From Allomyces macrogynus ATCC 38327 (lineage: Eukaryota; Blastocladiomycota; Blastocladiomycetes; Blastocladiales; Blastocladiaceae), in assembly GCA_000151295.1 (NCBI GenBank), contig GG745344.1, positions 174,229 through 238,228 on the forward strand: a stretch of DNA of 64,000 bases. The letters are read 5' to 3'. Every line of letters begins with the position of its first letter. Position 1 is the first letter of the stretch. Below the pieces are notes generated by a model, which had not been told where the DNA came from, did no database searches, and was given only the letters and a program-made list of their open reading frames with translations. Shown here one piece after another: positions 10,690 through 22,297 of the stretch. A program made the translations under genes and the position numbers.

Positions 10690-11470
10690 TGACGTGTTCG
10701 CTTGGTCGGGAAAGCTTGGCGTAGAGCAGGCACAAACGCGTCAGGCAGACCAAGCAGGATCAGGGACACGGGTGATGGCGACTGTGACAGCGCGGCTAGT
10801 CGCGTCCAACAACAGCACGAAGCGGCAGCAGCCCCGACTTGCAGTTGTTAAAGCGTCGCGTAAAAGGGTGCAGAAAGTCTTGCGGGCGGTCGCGTCGGAG
10901 CGTCAGCGCCGAGGCCGGCCAGCAGAAGTCGAGGGAAGTCGTCGACGGTGGCTTGTACACTACTGACACAAATGAACGAGAACGAACAGCGAGGGACAGA
11001 ACACCAACGATCGACCACCAACCACGGTTGCTCGATAACATGAGGAGCGAATACGTCGACCAAAAACGCGGTCTCAATGACACTGGACAAAAGGATGGAC
11101 GTGCGTGCTTGACCTTCAACCAGCTGCCCAGAGCGCGAGTAGCAACTAGCATCACATCTTTACATGGGCACATATTTCTCGACTTTGGGTCGGGTGTGCT
11201 TCTACACTCGTTCTTTTCGGCAACGTCCTTGCTGCGCCAGGAACAGCGCCAAAATGAAGAGTCAGTGATACCTGTTTTCTGTCTCACCAACACACTGGCT
11301 GCAAGTGCAAGACGGCCAGTGCACTCACTCTCTGGTCAATCGGACAGTCGAAGTAGCATGTGCGTCGTCCAGTCAAGCCACTGCACGTGCTCTGGCCTTT
11401 CCATGCGTTGGCCCATACTTGTCCACCTGTCAGACGCCCGTGTGCATTATGGTAGATGGTAAGTTAGAGT
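10690..11470. other. Intergenic, no gene seen
   Basis: This is the upstream region of the 9521-10687 gene. It has normal GC content and no convincing ORF on either strand. GC content begins to fall near 11.4 kb, where the transposon relic starts. Confidence 0.5.
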
Positions 11471-11484
11471 CGCTCCTGGCATAG

Positions 11485-13361
11485 TTAGTGCTGACTAGCA
11501 ATGTAAACACCATCAGGAATGTCATACCAATGCTTTGCCCACATCTTGCTGACAGCATGCACAGTGCCAACAACTGCCTCAAAATAGACAGGAGCAATTA
11601 GCGCCTCAACTTCCATCTCAGAACCAGCTTTGTAATTGTCTTGTGTGGTGGCCAGAGCAGCCAGGTCAATTGGAGATGCTGCCAAATCATGATCCAGGTT
11701 GGCAAGGTCATTCAATGGTGGTTTCCATGCAAGCAGAAGTCACTCCTGCTCAGAAGAGGCTTCAAGTGGGTCAGACAGGTCAAAACCATGGTTGGTCAGC
11801 AGCACAGTGCACTTGAACTGGTCCAAAATGTTGATCTTGAATCCATTCAAAATTGCCATGCAAATCTACAGGTACCCAATGAGTATGGGTGGTGCCAAGA
11901 AATGACTCTGGAGCTGGACCATGACCACATCAAACACCTTGCAAAAGTCCACCACAAGCACCACAAGATGCAGCTTGTTGCAACTGGGTGGCAGTGGGCA
12001 TGACATGCCACACACATGCTTCCCACCAGTGCTGAAATGCCACATACTTGTAGATGCACGTCTGCTTGTGCAAAAAGTACTTGAGGTCAAACAGCAACCC
12101 ACCCCACCTCATTGAAGTGGCGACTGGTGGGCACAGCACACAGTCCATCTTGTTGACCTTCTTGGACAGCAGGTTGATGCATGCAAAGTCAGTGAGCTGG
12201 TTGCCTAATGCCACTGAGTTTATATAGACAAGCATGTTGTGCACCTTGGCCACCACATCCTTGATTGGCTTGACTTCCAAGATTGAGCAGGCCAATCAGC
12301 TGCACTGTGTGCACAAGCAGCACACATGGATCAGCAAGCTGGCAATCCCATCAGTGCACAGCATCATCAGCACCTGCTTGTAGGCGGCCATGTTGGCCAT
12401 GACATTGTCAAGTGCAATGGACATGACCTTGTTCTGGATCCCATACTTGTGAAACGTGTCAACAAGCAGACAAGTTTTTGACAAGATGGCAAAAAACAAA
12501 GAGGATTTCCACAGGTTCCCACCTTACCATCACATAAGACTACCATTAGCACAAGGAAATCAAAGCAGTCAGAAGTGACAGCATGTGGGCAAATCCAGAT
12601 GTGGCAAGAAAACGTCAAAAAGGGGACCACTGTCATGATGTAATATTGGCTGTGATCAAAATGCAACCCAGGACTGCCACCAAGTGGTTGATGACATGCT
12701 GCTTGTACCTGGCAAACACAACTTGCATGCAGTCAGACACAGTGTTGGCCATGCTTGACACATACTCCAGGCCTGTGTGCAGGACATATATCTGCATCAA
12801 GAAAAACACTGCCATTAGTCTGGCCCACACCTGCATCTGCATCCATCAAGACATCGCTCATGTAGATACCTGAATGACATGCAAATATTCACAACAATAT
12901 GGCTGTTTGATCAGCCGCACTGCCATTTTGGAGCCAAGAAGGAAGTTTACTTCAGCAATGTGAATGTCATCAAGTGCTGGCAGTGGCCCAACAGGATGCA
13001 CAGTGCAGCACACCAAGGAGCCCACTCCAAGGACACCAGTGGCCTTGGCTTTGGTGCAGTGCTGAATGGGGGCATAGGCTTGTGCACACGACCAAACAAG
13101 CCAATGCTCACAGCAGTCAGCTTGAGCAAGGAAGAAACAGATTGGCATCAATGGTTGACAATGCATACCATGGTGGCAGTACAGGCACTCATAGTGGCTC
13201 TTGTTACTTACAGACAGGGCCAGCTTGAAGCTCTCCTTGAGGATGCTCCAGTGCGTCGTGCATTGCTGAGCAGCGTGCTGCAACCTGCCAGTGTCAGAAT
13301 CGTCCAACAAGCTCATTAGATGGGGTTGCATGGTGGCCACCCTGGCCACAATGGAGTCCAA
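11485..13361 (-). pseudogene. Decayed hAT-type DNA transposon
   Basis: GC-poor DNA carries broken minus-strand frames that read like a hAT transposase. At 12499-12296 the frame has KYGIQNKVMSIALDNVMANM, matching the conserved DNA-nN segment of the RNase H-like core. Across an in-frame TGA it continues at 12295-11930 with LEVKPIKDVVAKVHNMLVYI and PPVATSMRWGGLLFDLKYFL, matching the region where hAT transposases have a TRWNSTY motif. The frame at 11715-11485 (KMWAKHWYDIPDG) may be the tail. Further broken frames upstream (12633-13361) probably hold the N-terminal part. Many frame changes and stops show that it is inactive. I did not find terminal inverted repeats by eye. Confidence 0.65.
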
Positions 13362-14090
13362 GAAGCTGGGGCCAGGTTGGTTATGGGATTAGTCTGCTTA
13401 TCACAATCGTCGCCATCTTCCTTGCTGTAGATGTGGTTTGCAGTCGGGGTTGCATGGCAGCTTGTCAGCTACGCGGCAAGAACACTGACACGCAAGGATT
13501 CGAATGTGAAAGTCACGTGATATGATCCGGAACTATCCGAGACCGTCCGGATCGGACCAAACCCTCGTCTTGCCGGATTCAGAAAAGTCTGCTGCCGAAC
13601 ATCCGTCCAGACTGTCTCGGATTTCGGATTGGGGGAACTCTGGCGACGATAGAGCGTGGGCGGACAGCAGCGACGGCACAGGTGGAGGACGCCCAGGAGG
13701 GTCTTGTTTCATGTCATTTGGATTTCAGGCTGTTTCAACAACTTGAGCTGGAATCGTGTGTCAGCAAATGTGACTTGGTGCATCATTTTGACGCGACGCC
13801 ACGCCGGCGCCACTTTTTGCCGGAACGCGTGCGATGGCTCCGAAAGCGAAAGAACGCGACTATGAGGAAGCCAACGTGCTCCTCGACGCTCCACCACGCC
13901 CGGCGCCGGCTTCGACGGCGCTTCGACACGCTTCTTGGCGACCTCCACCAAACGACCGCAGCCCGCCTCGGACGATCTCGCGCGCTCCCGACGCTGCCGA
14001 CGTACGCTGCCGACGCGTTCTTTCTCTCCACGAGCGCACTCCCGCCCGCCCCAAGCCCGACTTCGACCTCGCCGACTACCCCCCCCCCCC
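13362..14090. other. Intergenic region upstream of the carnitine acyltransferase gene
   Basis: GC content rises again after the transposon relic. No ORF here is convincing. A run of about 12 C at 14079-14090 ends three bases before the ATG of the next gene. Confidence 0.5.
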
Positions 14091-14093
14091 CAC

Positions 14094-16029
14094 ATGACCC
14101 CGCCGTCGCTGCTTCTGGCGCGGCACGCCGCCGTGCGTGCCGCGCGCCGCCTGCCCGCGCATGCCACGTCGACCGCCAAGCGCGCGCTCTCGCTCGCGCC
14201 CGGTCAGAAGCTCTCGCGGCAGCACGAGCTGCCGCGGCTTCCCGTTCCGGACCTCGCGCACACGGCCAAGGTCTACCTGGCGTCGGGGCGCCCGCTCGTC
14301 GACAACGCGGCTTATGCGCAGACCGAGGCTGCCGTCGCCGACTTGCTCGTGCCCGGCGGGGTCGGCGAACAGCTGCAGGCGCGCCTCCTCGCGCACGACG
14401 CGGCCCAGCCCGACTCGTGGCTCGAAGAGTTTTGGCTGCGGAACGCGTACCTGATTTGGCGGTGCCCGACGATGCTCAACGTCAACTGGTGGTGCCAGTT
14501 TGCCGACGCGCCGCACCTGATGCGCGACGCCGATGTGGCTCACGGCACCGTGCCTCCCAAAGGCGCGTTCACGAACGTGCAGTTTACGCGTGCGGCCACG
14601 CTGGCGGCCGGGTTTCTCGATGCTCACCTCGCGATCCAGGCCGAGGCGCTGCCCGTCGACGCGACCAAGTCTGGGTCGCCGTTTTGCATGAACCAGTACA
14701 AGTATCTGTTTGGCGTGACGCGCATCCCGGAGCCGGCCTGCGACAAGATCGAGACGCCGTGGCCCGTGACCGCCAAGCACATTATTGTCCTGATTCGCGG
14801 GCAGCCCGTCAAGCTGACCGTGATCGACGCGCACGGTAAACGCGCCTCGGTGCGCACGCTCGAGCACCAGCTGCGCGCGGCCGTGGCCCTCGTCGATGCG
14901 GCGCTGCCGTTCCCGGACATGGGTGTCCTGACGGCCGAGGACCGCGACATCTGGGCCAAGGCCCGGCAAGAACTCGAGTTTTCCCCGGCGAACCGCGCAA
15001 CGCTCAAGGATTTGGACGAGGCGCTGTTTGCGGTCGCGCTCGACGACGTGACGCTCGGGGATGGCAGCCACGAGGCGACGCACCACCAGATCTTCCACAA
15101 CCGCGCGCACAACAGGTGGTTCGACAAGGCGATCCAGCTGGTCGTGACCAACACGGCGCGTGCCGGTGTGAACGGCGAACACTCGCCGTCCGACGCGGTC
15201 GTGCCCGGCGCCGTCTTCAACTATGTGCTTGCCAACGAAGAGGCGATTCGCGCGCACGCCGATCACGGCGCCGCCGACTTGCCGGCACCGCAGCGGCCGG
15301 TCTGGGACTTGCCGCACGGCATGGACCGCACGCTCGAGACGGCGCGGACCAACGTGGACGCGGCGGTCGATGCAATCGACAGTACGCTCCTGCACGCGAC
15401 AAACACGGTCGGTGGCGCGTCGTGGATCAAGCAGCACGCGAAGATGTCGCCTGACAGTTACGCGCAGCTCGCGCTGCAGCTGACCTACTGGCGCGACCAG
15501 AACGGCATTCCGGCGACCTACGAGTCGGCGTCGACGCGCGCCTACAAGCACGGGCGCACCGAGTGCGTGCGCACGCAGTCGACGGCATCGGCCGCGTTCG
15601 TACAGGCATTTGACAAGCAGGCCGTGACCGATTCCGAAAAGCTCGCGCTGTTGCGCACCGCGGCGGCGACGCACGCGGCGACCATGAAGGAGGCGTCGCA
15701 GGGCCGCGGGTGCGACCGGCACTTGCTTGGATTGCGGCTAATGCTGCAGGAGGGCGAGTCGCTCAAGTTGTTCCAGGAACCGAGTTTCGCGCTGTCGTCG
15801 ACGTTTCCGCCTGTTCGACCTCCCAACATGTCCCCCGGGACGTACCTGTACGGTGGATTTGGTGCCGTCACGGCCCGACGGGTACGGGTGCAACTATGCG
15901 GTCGACCCGGAGTCGTTCAAGTTCTCGGTCTCGCACTGGAAGGGCGCCAACACGGACGCGGCCCGGTTCCGCGACACGCTGCACGCGTCGCTCACGGACA
16001 TTTACCAGCTGGTCAACCGCGTCGACTAA
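14094..16029 (+). CDS. Carnitine O-acyltransferase, with one frameshift
   Basis: A long exon starts at the ATG at 14094 with a mitochondrial-type presequence (MTPPSLLLARHAAVRAARRL) and reads through the choline/carnitine acyltransferase fold. It has LPRLPVPDLAHTAKVYL at the start, then FWLRNAYLIWRCPTMLNVNW and MNQYKYLFGVTRIP. The catalytic His is in GEHSPSDA near residue 363. The enzyme moves acetyl or short acyl groups between CoA and carnitine. Near 15870 the frame breaks: GGFGAV continues in the +1 frame as PDGYGCNYAVDPESFKFSVS down to the TAA at 16027, and that text is exactly what the family has at its end. One extra base near 15871-15880 explains this. It is either a sequencing error or a recent mutation. 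The C-terminus (NRVD) carries no peroxisomal PTS1. Confidence 0.85.
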
Positions 16030-16780
16030 GATCAGGGCCTGGTCTCGCTCTCGGCTCGTGCTTTCGTGAATCATGACCGTTTTCCTCTGTCGGATGGATT
16101 ATGATTGGTCCTGCTTGTCTGTCTCCCAATATTTTTTTTTTGCTCACCATAATCAACAATGAAGATGCGCGACGGGGGGCCCCGTCTGTTTGCGGGGCCC
16201 GCCTTGCTCGCTAGTTTCCCCTTTTCTCCTTCACTACCCCCTACTTTTCGCTCTCTTTGCAGCCTGGTCTGTGTGGTCCAGGAGCCTATTTGTAATTGCT
16301 TGCTTGGATGCAAAGTGTGGAAATGCTAACGTCGAAAAAAACACTATGGATTGATGTCGTCATTGATCGAACGGGTGCAATACTGCAAAGGGGTGCAATG
16401 GATGCAGTGGAGAGGGAGAGCGGTCTTTGGAAAAGGCAAGCAAGCGGATAGCGAAGCACAAAAAATGTAAGCAATAATAAGCGAAAAAAGGCAAATGGTT
16501 TGTTGCTCTTACGCGACGTGTCGACATCGACGCGACATGCATCGGCGGTTCATCAGCGCGAGAGAATAACCGCAGGGCGCGGCCAGCCTCTCTCCTCGCG
16601 GCGGCAGGCAAACAACGGCGATCGCGCCGGTCGCCGCCGACGTCCGCCCGCGCGCACGCGCGCGCGATGGCCATGTCGAGTCCACGACCCGACTCGCGCC
16701 GTCGTGTCCTACTAGGCTGTCTCGGGCCACGGGGTCGCCGCACTGGAGCTCAAGGAGGGTCTCCAGGACCAAGAGCCGGT
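16030..16780. other. Convergent intergenic region
   Basis: This is the space between the 3' ends of the acyltransferase gene (plus) and the membrane-protein gene (minus). It contains a short T run at about 16132-16141 and no supported gene. Confidence 0.5.
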
Positions 16781-18535
16781 TTACCGCGGCCCGGTCTTTG
16801 CCACCCGCGCCGGCGTCGCGAGCGGCACCAGCGCAATCACCGATGCGCACGGCGTCCCCGCCGACGGCCGCTGCGCCGCGCCCGCATTCCGCATCGGCCG
16901 CCGCACCCACTCCCCTTCCTCCTCCTCCTCGTCCTCGCCCTCCGTCTCCGCACCACCATCATCGTCGACCGAATCGAGCGACACCGTGATCGACCGGCCG
17001 AGGGAGCTAATAGACGTGGCCGTATCTGGCCACGCCTGACTCCCGCCATTCGCAGCGGTACACTCATCCATCAAGTCGGCGACAAACGACGGGATCGACG
17101 CGTCGCTCGTGGTTGTTGCGGTCACCGAGGACCAGTTGCCGCCGAGCGCGTAGAACGAGGACGCAGGACCGCTGCGCAGGGAAGCGCCCGCTGCGGACGC
17201 GGTGGACCGCGACGTGGTCGACCGGAAACTGCGTGCGATGCCGGCGCGGCGCGAAGGCTTCAGGGCCGCCTTGAGCAGCCGCCACGGGGAGGTGGTGGCT
17301 GTGGACCGCATGTGGTGGTGGACGACGACAGGCGCGGGCGAGGAGACGGTGGAGACGGGCGAGGACCGCGGGTCGACGTGGAGCATGGGCGCGGTATGGG
17401 CCGGCGGAGGGCTCAGCTGCTCGTCGTCGGCGTCGGGTGGGGCTAGGGTCGGGATCGACGACGCTTCGGATGGGCGCGGTTGCGGCGTGAGCGTTGGGAT
17501 AGACGACGCGTCGGACGAGCGCGGTTGCAGCGACGGGGGGCGGGGAGGTTCGGGGTCGATGGTGATGGTTTCTTTGGCAAGATCGGGCTCAGCTCGAACC
17601 ATGCGCGCGGGAGTACCCTGCGGAATCAGCGAGATGCGGCCGTCACGACCAACAGTCACGGGCAACGGCGGCAGAAGCGAGAGACGCGGTGGGACGGCAG
17701 TCATGCGCTTGGGCGGAGCGACAGCGGCCTTGGGCTTCACGACGGTTTTTGGCGTGACTGGGGACACTTCCGTGCTCTGATCTTGGGCGCACACGAGCGA
17801 AGCCTCGCTCGGGCACACGAGCAGTGGGTGCGTCACCGCGGCCGCGGCCGTGTTGTGTTGGAGAGACGCCCTTGGGATCGGCCAGCCGACCTTGACTGCT
17901 GTTGCCGCGCCTTGATCCGGAGCGGGTCCCGCGGCGGCCGCACACGAGCTGTTGACGGCGGTCACGTCCGAATACGACGCTGACGACGGTCGGCCCTCCT
18001 CGCTCAAGTCGACAGTCCGTAGCAGCTCGCTGTCGTCGGCGGCTTCGAGCAATGGCGACAGCGCAACGCTCGACGGTAGCAATTCGAACCTGGGCGTGCG
18101 CGACGTGCGACGCCCGGCTGCAAGCAGCGCCTGCGCGACCGCGTGCGCGTGCGCGTCGGCCCCGTCATGGCCCAACGGCACGTCGCGGGCCAAGCTGGTC
18201 GGCCGTGACGCCTTGGCGTCCGGCGAAATGGCAGCGACCGGGACGGTCGTGACGAGCGAGTGGCACACACCCGGCGTGCGAATCCCCGTTGCAGGCCAGC
18301 ACCGGCGCTTGAGGAGAATAGCAACGACAGCGAGCACCACGACAAGGGCCACGGCAGCTGCAGCTGTGAGCGGAACGTCGAAGCTGTGCAAGTGCGCGTG
18401 CAGGTTCACCGGCGTGGATTCGTTGATCCGTTCCCGTTCGGCCATGGCGGCAGCGACATCGGCGCGCGTGTGCGCGAGTAGGTCGGACACGAACGGCGCC
18501 GCGGCCGGGTCCGACGTGGCGGCAGCGAGCGACAT
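16781..18535 (-). CDS. Single-pass membrane protein with a long disordered cytosolic tail
   Basis: This frame of 584 residues begins MSLAAATSDPAAAPFVSDLL. One transmembrane helix lies at about residues 54-77 (LTAAAAVALVVVLAVVAILL) and is followed by KRRCW, a positive stop-transfer that puts the short N-terminus outside and the ~500-residue tail inside. The tail is Ser/Pro/Ala-rich, with a near-perfect short tandem repeat around SSDASSIPTLTPQPRPSEAS and an acidic cluster (EGEDEEEEEGEW) near the end. No catalytic domain is seen. The layout resembles fungal surface sensors, but that is only a resemblance. There is no N-terminal signal peptide in this model. Confidence 0.65.
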   Translation of the reverse strand: MSLAAATSDPAAAPFVSDLLAHTRADVAAAMAERERINESTPVNLHAHLHSFDVPLTAAAAVALVVVLAVVAILLKRRCWPATGIRTPGVCHSLVTTVPVAAISPDAKASRPTSLARDVPLGHDGADAHAHAVAQALLAAGRRTSRTPRFELLPSSVALSPLLEAADDSELLRTVDLSEEGRPSSASYSDVTAVNSSCAAAAGPAPDQGAATAVKVGWPIPRASLQHNTAAAAVTHPLLVCPSEASLVCAQDQSTEVSPVTPKTVVKPKAAVAPPKRMTAVPPRLSLLPPLPVTVGRDGRISLIPQGTPARMVRAEPDLAKETITIDPEPPRPPSLQPRSSDASSIPTLTPQPRPSEASSIPTLAPPDADDEQLSPPPAHTAPMLHVDPRSSPVSTVSSPAPVVVHHHMRSTATTSPWRLLKAALKPSRRAGIARSFRSTTSRSTASAAGASLRSGPASSFYALGGNWSSVTATTTSDASIPSFVADLMDECTAANGGSQAWPDTATSISSLGRSITVSLDSVDDDGGAETEGEDEEEEEGEWVRRPMRNAGAAQRPSAGTPCASVIALVPLATPARVAKTGPR

Positions 18536-19453
18536 GTCTGCAGGCGGGCGGGGAAGGTGCGGTATCGGCGTCGCTTGGGTTTGCGGTCACCAGCGGTTGG
18601 TACGGCCGGGTCGCGGGATTTATCGACTGTCGTGGGTCACCGACGATGGCGAGCGGGTGGAGAAGCAAGAGAACGACGGCGGCAGCGAGGATCCGAGCGG
18701 ATAACGCGATCAGGGGCAAAACACTCGCGAGCGTGCTCACGGCGGGCCATCACAATTCACCATTCATGGCACGGCCGTTGGAGGGCGGGCTGGCGGGCTG
18801 GCGGGCTGGGCGCGGAGCACCACGGACCGACCCGCGCGCGCACGGCCCGGTCTGAACCGTGCTTTGCTCAGCTCGCACGGGCTCCGGGTGCCCGGGCGGG
18901 CGGGGCGGTTGATCATGGGCCAGGCAGCTCTCAGTCGTTGGTCGGGCGAGGCACGAGGGCTTGTGAGCGGCAGATGTGGCGGTAGCGGCACACCGCCGCT
19001 GTCACACACAGCGCGCCGCACGCTGCGCCCCGTCCCTTCCGGCAAAAACGAACGACGGTGCCAACGGCGCGGCGAAGTGCTCGACAGCGTGGGCGGAGTG
19101 CGCGCGCGAGGTCAACCGGGTCGAGGTGGAAGCGCAAGCGTCCCGCGCGAAGCTGAGGGAGGCCTGGAAGCACGGTCCTGGCAGGGACGCGCGTGCGAGA
19201 GTAGGTCGGTGCGGCACGATGGCGAGCGCGGGTCGCACAACGACGATGGCAACGGCGAGCTTGGTATTTATATTGGCTGACACGTGCGGTCCAGTTGGTC
19301 GGCGTCTCGGCAATCGGCACTGCAGGCGATGGTGACCACGGCGGTCGCGGCTCCTGTTGGTGCTCGCCGTGGCGCAGTGGTTTGTCCACCAAACACCATC
19401 GTCATCAAATCAACAGCAACACGCGCCGGCGCCCGCCCGCAAGACTGCTCGCA
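18536..19453. other. Divergent promoter region
   Basis: This region separates the divergent membrane-protein gene (minus) and VPS36 (plus). It contains three tandem GGCGGGCT-like units near 18783-18815 and an AT-rich TATTTATATT stretch at about 19265-19275, some 180 bases before the VPS36 start. No supported gene lies here. Confidence 0.45.
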
Positions 19454-21353
19454 ATGCACGCGTGGCACCGCGCCGACCTGACTGCGGCAGGTCGCATCGT
19501 GCTTGACGATGCCGGCGCTGAGGCGATTGCGCGCTCACAACCGCGTGTCGGCCTCTACCACGACCAAATTCGACTGCCGTCACCGTTTGACGACGGGACA
19601 CTACACGTCTCGTCCCATCGGATCGTCTGGGTTGCTGCTGCCGCCACGACCACGTCTAAAATCGCGACGGGCGACGTAACTGCCGACGCGGTGCTCGCGC
19701 GTCTCGCGCCCGCTTCCACAGTGGCCGCTGTGGCCATTCAACTGGATCGTATCGACCGCGCGTGGTTGCAAGTACGCGCGTCCCTTCTGGCGGCGGGAAC
19801 GGATAGACCATGGCGCTGACCAGACTGTCCACCCTGTTCAGGCCGGGTTCCTGCGGTCCTCGCCCAAAATCACGCTCGACCTCGTTTGGACCGACCTTGC
19901 CCCTCCATCAACCGGCACACCCGGCACCGCAAGTACGACCTCGCTCGCCGTCCCCGCCGCAGCCAAACCATGGTCGTGCGCCGTCTGCGACTTTGCCAAC
20001 TTTGGACCACCATCCACCAAGTGCGCGCGATGCGGCGTCGTACCGACCCCACCGTCCACCTCTGCCGCGTGCCCGCAATGCACGTTTGCGAACCGCGCGT
20101 CTGCGACCGTGTGCGCGATGTGCGCCTACCCGCTGCCGTCCTCGTCGACCACCATTTGCCCGCGGTGCACGCTCGCCAACCCCGTCGACGCGACCAAGTG
20201 CCGCGCCTGCACATACGTTTTGCGCGACGAGGAGGCCGTCATGTTGCCACCCGTGCTGAAAACGGCTACCGTCAAACTGTCGTTTCGCGGTGGAGGCGCG
20301 AATGCAGTCTACAAGGCGATCAAAGACGCGTTGCAGGCGCAGGCGTGGAAACGCGTCACGAGTCCGCGTGAGCGCGCCGTGTCGTCCTCGGTCACCGCAT
20401 CCCGCGATGCGGTTCGGCTCTCGCCGATGCAGGGTCGGCTGGCGTCGCCGCTCGCGCCATCCATGGACATGGGGTTTGGCATGGTTGCGCCCATTGGTAT
20501 GCTGGCCGTGTTGGGTGTGATGGTTATTCGCAACCGTCTCTGATCTGCAATACCCAACCAGGCGTCGGCGGCCTCGTCAAGCGACAAGAGCAAGAGCAAC
20601 AGCTGCAACAGCAAACGCTCGACTCGGCGTTTGCCGACCTCGATGCGCTCATGGCCAAGGCGCACGACATGGTCACGCTCTCCAACGCCATCGCCGCCAA
20701 ACTGCGCGCGCGCACGGCCACGGGCACCGAGTCGGACGAGGCCTTGGTCGCACAATTCCGGTCTTCGATGATGGCGCTCGGCGCGACCGCGGCCTTGGGT
20801 GCCGCCGACCTGCCGTCGTCCCGTGCCGCGACGACTGACGACCGCGACCGCGCTCTGGCGCGCGAAGTGGCCGACTTTCTCCACCATGTGTTCGCGCAGG
20901 GGAAGGGCCAAGGGCAGATTATTGCAGTGTCGGACCTCTATTGCATGTTCAATCGCGCGCGCGGTGTGGGTACGTTTTTTATTATTATCGGGATCGGCAT
21001 TCGCGGATAGGCATTCACTGACGACCTCGTTGCCCTTCTTAGCCATGGTCTCGCCGCACGACTTTTGGACCGCTGCGCAAGTCTTGGCCATGCTGCAAGT
21101 CGGATTTGAGGCGCGCACGCTCGCGTCGGGCACGCGCGTCGTGCACGCGGCGCGATTCGCGGACGCGGCCCTCTTTACCGACCTGCGGCAGTGGGCCGCA
21201 CGCGATGCGCTGGACGTGGCGACTGCGGCTGCGAGGTGGGGTGTGGCCGTCGCGCTCGCGGCGCAGCTGCTGAAACACGCGGTCGCGCATGGGTGTGTCG
21301 TTGTGGACGCGCCGGCTGACATGTATTTTGCCAACAGGTTCTTGGAGGCTTGA
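19454..21353 (+). CDS. VPS36: ESCRT-II subunit Vps36
   Basis: Four exons at 19454-19771, 19842-20514, 20562-20969 and 21043-21353 give 569 residues, close to yeast Vps36. The N-terminus is a GLUE domain (LYHDQIRLPSPFDDGTLHVS, then HRIVWVAA and AGFLRSSPKITLDL). Three Cys4 NZF/RanBP2-type fingers are inserted in it: WSCAVCDFANFG-CARC, ACPQCTFANRASATVCAMC and ICPRCTLANPVDATKCRAC. The GLUE domain closes with VKLSFRGGGANAVYKAIKDA. After VGGLVKRQEQEQQ and a coiled stretch come the winged-helix domains ending at FLEA. The protein binds phosphoinositides and ubiquitin and helps to sort ubiquitinated cargo into multivesicular bodies. All introns are of GT-AG type and the reading frame closes exactly. 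Yeast has two such fingers; three is unusual. Confidence 0.95.
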
Positions 21354-21882
21354 ATGATGGAATGCTGCCCTAGCAGCAAAACGTCATTTGTATCGTTGAG
21401 ATCTATTCGACAGGGTTTGCCGACCACAGATGGAAGGATAGGTAGGTGTAAGAAGCTATTTGCTTCCCACAACACAAAAGATGAAGGCCCAGCAGACAAG
21501 ACGCTCCTCATTACCCATTTATCGCTCCTGAGAGCTCCGTCATCTTTGAGCGTCTGCAGGGTTCGATCCCGCGGCCACGGGACATTGAATGCTGGTTGCT
21601 TCTTGGTCAATCTGGCCCATGCACGCCAGACCAACACTGTTCTCGGCACAGTCAGCACAGTCCGCTTAGAGAGCCTGTTGCGTTCATGTTGGCCCAGCCG
21701 GCCCAAACTGACCCAATTTCCTGGCGAGGTGCGATTTCAGGGCGCAGCCGGTCCCAAGACGTGACAAGGAGCGCGAATGAACCACGATGGAGGGAGGCAA
21801 AGACAGCAACAGGTTGATGTTTTTGGGAAGAACTGGTTATATCCGCGATACACGACCCGCCCCCAAAGAATCCGAAGATCTC
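21354..21882. other. Convergent intergenic region
   Basis: This lies between the 3' ends of VPS36 and the eL33 gene. A tRNA B-box-like string occurs near 21549 but there is no cloverleaf. No gene is supported. Confidence 0.5.
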
Positions 21883-22297
21883 TTAGATGCGCGAAGGGTA
21901 CAGCATCTGAAGAACAACACAAATCGATCAGCGACGAGTTCATTGACCCACAGTCTCCACCCCGACGCACAGCACGCAGTGAGGAGAAAGGACGTACGAC
22001 GCGGGCGCGAGCGCCAAACGACTTGGGCGGGACCGTGTTCTTGAACGCGACCTTGACGACGCCCGAGTTGCCGTGCGGGCGCGCGACGCGGCCCCACATG
22101 ACGCGGACCTTCGAGCCCTTGATGGCACGCTCAGCCTTGTAGACGTAGGCGACGCGCTTACCAAGGTAGAAGTCGGTGTCCTCCTTGGTCTGCACGCCCT
22201 CGATGCGCAGCAGAACCTGGTTGGTCTGCTGGTTGCGCAGCGAGCGCTTGTAGCCGAGAATGCGGGCCTTGGCGTAGAGACTGGTGGAGAAACGCAT
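21883..22297 (-). CDS. 60S ribosomal protein eL33 (L35A)
   Basis: Two exons, 22297-21998 and 21906-21883, give 107 residues, the same length as the yeast protein. The sequence has LGYKRSLRNQQTNQVLLRIE, YLGKRVAYVYKAERAIKGSK and MWGRVARPHGNSGVVKVAFK. The second exon adds only MLYPSRI and the stop, which restores the universal C-terminus of this family; unspliced, the frame would run into intron text. The intron is GTACGT...TTCTTCAG. The start MRFSTSLYAK has no upstream intron and places the conserved LYxK at the right distance. It is a structural protein of the large subunit. Confidence 0.95.

Noticed and set aside
14076..15722. Very long minus-strand ORF opposite the carnitine acyltransferase
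   Set aside because: It is Arg/Val-rich text typical of the antisense frame of a GC-rich gene; the plus frame has clear family motifs.
21540..21600. tRNA-like B-box (GGTTCGATCCC)
   Set aside because: The T-stem does not pair properly and no A-box or acceptor stem is found at a fitting distance.
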